From: Rheinheimera sp.
GTDB lineage: Bacteria; Pseudomonadota; Gammaproteobacteria; Enterobacterales; Alteromonadaceae
Reading direction: 5' to 3'
Assembly (NCBI RefSeq): GCF_030690345.1
Contig: NZ_JAUYGV010000006.1
Location: forward strand, 496,001-560,000
DNA: 64,000 bases
How positions within the stretch are numbered: the stretch's first letter is position 1; every line of letters begins with the position of its first letter. The translations under genes and the position numbers were made by a program. Shown here one piece after another: positions 61,568 to 64,000 of the stretch. The notes beneath the pieces are model-generated. The model ran no database searches. It was not told the origin of the DNA and saw nothing but the letters and a program-made list of their open reading frames with translations.

Positions 61568-62566
61568 TTAGCGCTTATCGTGCCCGCTGATATCCAACCC
61601 GGCATTGCGGCATACCCGTTGCAGTAGACTGTAGGCTTCAGTGATGGCTTGTTCGCTGGCTTTACGCTCGCTGATATCCTGGTGGGTACCGGCCATCAGC
61701 CTGGGCTGCCCTTGTTCGGTGCGGCTGATCACTTTGCCCTGGGTTAGGATCCACACCCAATGGCCGTCTTTATGCTGCATGCGGCATTCCAGCTCATAAA
61801 AGGGTATTTCGCCGTCGAAATGGCGTTGCAATAAGCGTTCAGACTGTGCTTTATCTGTCGGGTGTACCAGTTTCAGCCAGGTGTCGACACTTAACGGCAG
61901 TAAGTCATATAAATCGTAGCCCAGCATTTGGGCCCAGCGTTCATTAAAAATGGCATCGCCGGTTTGCACATTCCATTCCCAGGTTGCCAGGCGTGAGCTT
62001 TCGATAAAGCCCGTCAGGCGTTGCCGGTGCTGCTCTACCAGTTTTTTGTCACGCTGTAATTGTGCCGCTTGCCTGGCTAAGGTGCTGCGGGCAATTTCTG
62101 TTTCCGCCAACGCTGCTAAATCCTGCAACAGTGTAAGCTGCAGCGCATTTAATTCGCGGGGGATGTCATCAATAATGCACAAGGTACCCAGCGGCAAACC
62201 ATCGACAGAGTGCAGCGGTACTCCGGCATACAAGCGGATAGCAGGGGCACCGGTAACTAACGGATTATCGGCAAAGCGTTGGTCGGCGCTGGCGTCCGGT
62301 ATATACAGCAACTGATCATTAAATACCGCATGCGCACAAAACGACACATCGCGCGGCGTTTCTGTTGCGGTAATACCGAGGCGTGATTTAAACCATTGCC
62401 GCTTCTCATCGACCAGTGACAACAGCGAGATTTTGCAGCCAAATAACGCCTGCGCCAGCCGGGTGAAGCGGTCGAAATCTGTATCAATATCGTTGTCCAA
62501 CAAACCGGAATCGATAAGTGATTGTAATCGTTCTATTTCGTTATCAGGAATAGCAGGGGTTTGCAT
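61568..62566 (-). CDS. GAF-PAS sensor protein without an output domain
   Basis: A 332-residue soluble protein. Residues about 25-165 are a GAF domain (LLSLVDEKRQWFKSRLG, DVSFCAHAV, LYAGVPLH, LGTLCIID) of the type found at the start of many diguanylate cyclases. A coiled stretch (165-195) leads into a PAS/PAC domain (TWEWNVQTGDAIFNERWAQM, MAGTHQDISERK). It stops about 30 residues after the PAC motif, without GGDEF, EAL or kinase domain. It may be a truncated sensor or work by binding a partner. Confidence 0.85.
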   Translation of the reverse strand: MQTPAIPDNEIERLQSLIDSGLLDNDIDTDFDRFTRLAQALFGCKISLLSLVDEKRQWFKSRLGITATETPRDVSFCAHAVFNDQLLYIPDASADQRFADNPLVTGAPAIRLYAGVPLHSVDGLPLGTLCIIDDIPRELNALQLTLLQDLAALAETEIARSTLARQAAQLQRDKKLVEQHRQRLTGFIESSRLATWEWNVQTGDAIFNERWAQMLGYDLYDLLPLSVDTWLKLVHPTDKAQSERLLQRHFDGEIPFYELECRMQHKDGHWVWILTQGKVISRTEQGQPRLMAGTHQDISERKASEQAITEAYSLLQRVCRNAGLDISGHDKR

Positions 62567-62707
62567 AGAAAGTGCTCATCAAAACAGTAACGACAAGGCT
62601 TAAAGTGTAAGCCAAAGCGTTACTCACCGCTAACGCTGTTTTGCCAAATTTGGCTGCCGGTCACCTTGTACCGTGTTAGCGGCACAAGGTGATTAACGGT
62701 TGCCGGT

Positions 62708-64000
62708 TTAATCTTTCGGCTGTTCCGGCGGTAGGCTGGTGCTGGCTTCAGCGTCTTGCTGAGGGCTGGCGAGAGTGGCCTGATCATTGTTGACCGGCAT
62801 GGCGCGCGACTGCTGGTTAATCTGGTAAATTTGCTCGGTGTTGGATAAATCCTGCTGGTTTTTAATATTGGCAATGGTTTCACGCTGAGATAAAAAGCTT
62901 TGAATATCGTCCAATATTGCCTGCATTTCTTGTGGGTTATCCTGCATTTCCAGAATATGCCGCGGGTGCTCAACGTTTTTCGCGCCGCTGTCGGCAAAGG
63001 TGCTGCTCATAATGCGCGAGCTGATGATCCACGGCGTAAGTGAGGAGCGCATCACATAGTTCTCTGACGAGGTGGAATCGTAAATACCTTTACCGGTAGT
63101 CAGTTTACTTTGGGTGTAAGTGCCTTCGCATTTTAAGTACACCAGTAACGAATCAAAATTCAGCTCGGCCCAGAAGGTGTGGCTGTAGTTTTCCAGCAGG
63201 CGGCCAAAGCTGTGGCAAATTAACCAGCTGAAAATCAGGCTTAACATAAACTGGCTTTCATTAAACAGGTTAACCACAAAGCTTTGGGTTAGCGCGTCAG
63301 TGGGCCGCGCCAGTGCAGTGTATTCACGCACCAACGCCAGTACTGTTTGGGCTTCGAACAGTAAATAAAACAGAATAAAGGGACCGATTAACAGCAGGAT
63401 CTGGCCGGCAACGGTGGCCCACAAGCGCAGCTGTTTAAACAGCGCTGTGTGTTCCAGCGGCGCATAGGCCGGCTGGGTTTCAATCATCACTTCACCGCTG
63501 AAATCGCCTTTGCTTTCCGATTGCTCGTTCAGGTTAGGCGTTAATTCGCGGTATACCCGGTTGGGGATTTCCTTGTAACGGCGGTTGGCCATTACAATAT
63601 TGTCGATATTAACAAACAGCTCGCGCGGGTGAATATTTTCCTGCCAGTTGGCGCGGTACTCCGATACTTTGGTTTGTGCCTGTACCTTAGCGGTGCGCTG
63701 CTTTAACAACAAAAAGATAAAGCTGCCGCTGACCGCCGCAAACAGCAGCACCAGCAGTAATTGCGGCACCACGGCAAAGCTGTGTAACTCTGAGTTTTGC
63801 AGTTCGCTGACAAAATTTTGTATATCGCGCTGTTGCAGTAAGTAATTAATGGCTAACCCCAGCAGCACCGGCGCCAGAATGGCAAAGGCCATAATTTTTG
63901 CCAGTTTCAGGTTGCCCTGGGTTTCAATGCTTTTTTCTGCCTGACGAAACACCGTACTGGCGCCGCGCCAGCTTAGTATTAAATACACCACCAGCACAAA
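62708..64000 (-). CDS. Hypothetical multi-helix membrane protein, N-terminus beyond the window
   Basis: The frame is open to the end of the window (at least 430 residues). There are membrane segments at the visible N-terminus, then near residues 30-50, 75-100, 195-220 and 245-265, with hydrophilic stretches between and a long polar C-terminal tail rich in Q, N and P (QQDAEASTSLPPEQP). I recognise no family. The stop at 62708 is followed by 140 bp without a gene before the GAF-PAS gene. Confidence 0.6.
   Translation of the reverse strand, partial: FVLVVYLILSWRGASTVFRQAEKSIETQGNLKLAKIMAFAILAPVLLGLAINYLLQQRDIQNFVSELQNSELHSFAVVPQLLLVLLFAAVSGSFIFLLLKQRTAKVQAQTKVSEYRANWQENIHPRELFVNIDNIVMANRRYKEIPNRVYRELTPNLNEQSESKGDFSGEVMIETQPAYAPLEHTALFKQLRLWATVAGQILLLIGPFILFYLLFEAQTVLALVREYTALARPTDALTQSFVVNLFNESQFMLSLIFSWLICHSFGRLLENYSHTFWAELNFDSLLVYLKCEGTYTQSKLTTGKGIYDSTSSENYVMRSSLTPWIISSRIMSSTFADSGAKNVEHPRHILEMQDNPQEMQAILDDIQSFLSQRETIANIKNQQDLSNTEQIYQINQQSRAMPVNNDQATLASPQQDAEASTSLPPEQPKD

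Noticed and set aside
1..64000. CRISPR arrays, tRNA or rRNA genes, transposases or integrases
   Set aside because: None was recognised; the repeated sequences found are coding repeats, operators or gene relics.

Overview
The window looks like the chromosome of a free-living aquatic gammaproteobacterium of the Rheinheimera / Alishewanella / Arsukibacterium type (order Alteromonadales/Chromatiales). This is an inference from gene content and codon style: a periplasmic LigE-type ligase, a DUF3019/MipA two-component locus, a fused M56-M23 peptidase, a marine-type laminarinase, and a PepSY/DUF3649/DUF3325 iron operon. No rRNA, tRNA, integrase, transposase or CRISPR array was seen.

Layout. 1-13.1 kb is mostly core-like: ABC-2 exporter, a solute-binding/PDC protein, TerB, MtfA, an adaptor/RND pair with an atypical proton relay, a Ca/Na antiporter, a FAN1-type nuclease fused to a DEDDh exonuclease, and thiopurine methyltransferase followed by a decayed second copy of the exonuclease tail. 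13.3-16.0 kb is A+T-rich and holds hypothetical genes with one clear integron attC site and a second weaker one, without an integrase. 16.0-19.6 kb has a lipoprotein subclass B3 metallo-beta-lactamase, a membrane-protein/XRE pair with a palindromic operator, and MtgA. 19.7-25.5 kb has a large repeat lipoprotein, a serine hydrolase sitting behind a relic of the LigE gene, LigE itself, and a guanidine-II riboswitch driving an SMR exporter. 25.5-28.8 kb is a BlaI-type repressor with two operators, an M56 sensor protease fused to an M23 endopeptidase, and a second M23 endopeptidase: probably a cell-wall response unit. 28.8-35.1 kb is a run of one-component regulators with small enzymes and an EamA transporter. 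35.1-41.4 kb is a complete TetR-controlled MexEF-OprN-like tripartite pump. 41.7-46.3 kb is a two-component locus (serine hydrolase, MipA/OmpV, DUF3019, response regulator, kinase) with 10-bp-phased half-sites between the divergent genes.

46.4-53.4 kb is an accessory/defence island. An intact HTH gene and an internally deleted copy of it form direct repeats around YefM-YoeB, an AHSA1 protein, VapBC and a two-gene AAA+ ATPase / PD-(D/E)XK nuclease module; an orphan HigA follows. 53.6-64 kb has a LysE exporter, an alternative oxidase, a 1314-residue secreted GH16-CBM56-dihaem oxidoreductase fusion behind a LacI-type palindrome, a Fur-box iron-uptake operon, a GAF-PAS protein and a partial membrane protein.

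The most interesting items are the ATPase/nuclease module in its repeat-bounded island, the laminarinase-dihaem fusion, the BlaI/M56-M23/M23 unit, the integrase-less cassettes, and the repeated pattern of an intact gene lying near a decayed homologue of itself (FAN1-exonuclease, LigE, HTH gene) with accessory genes between.
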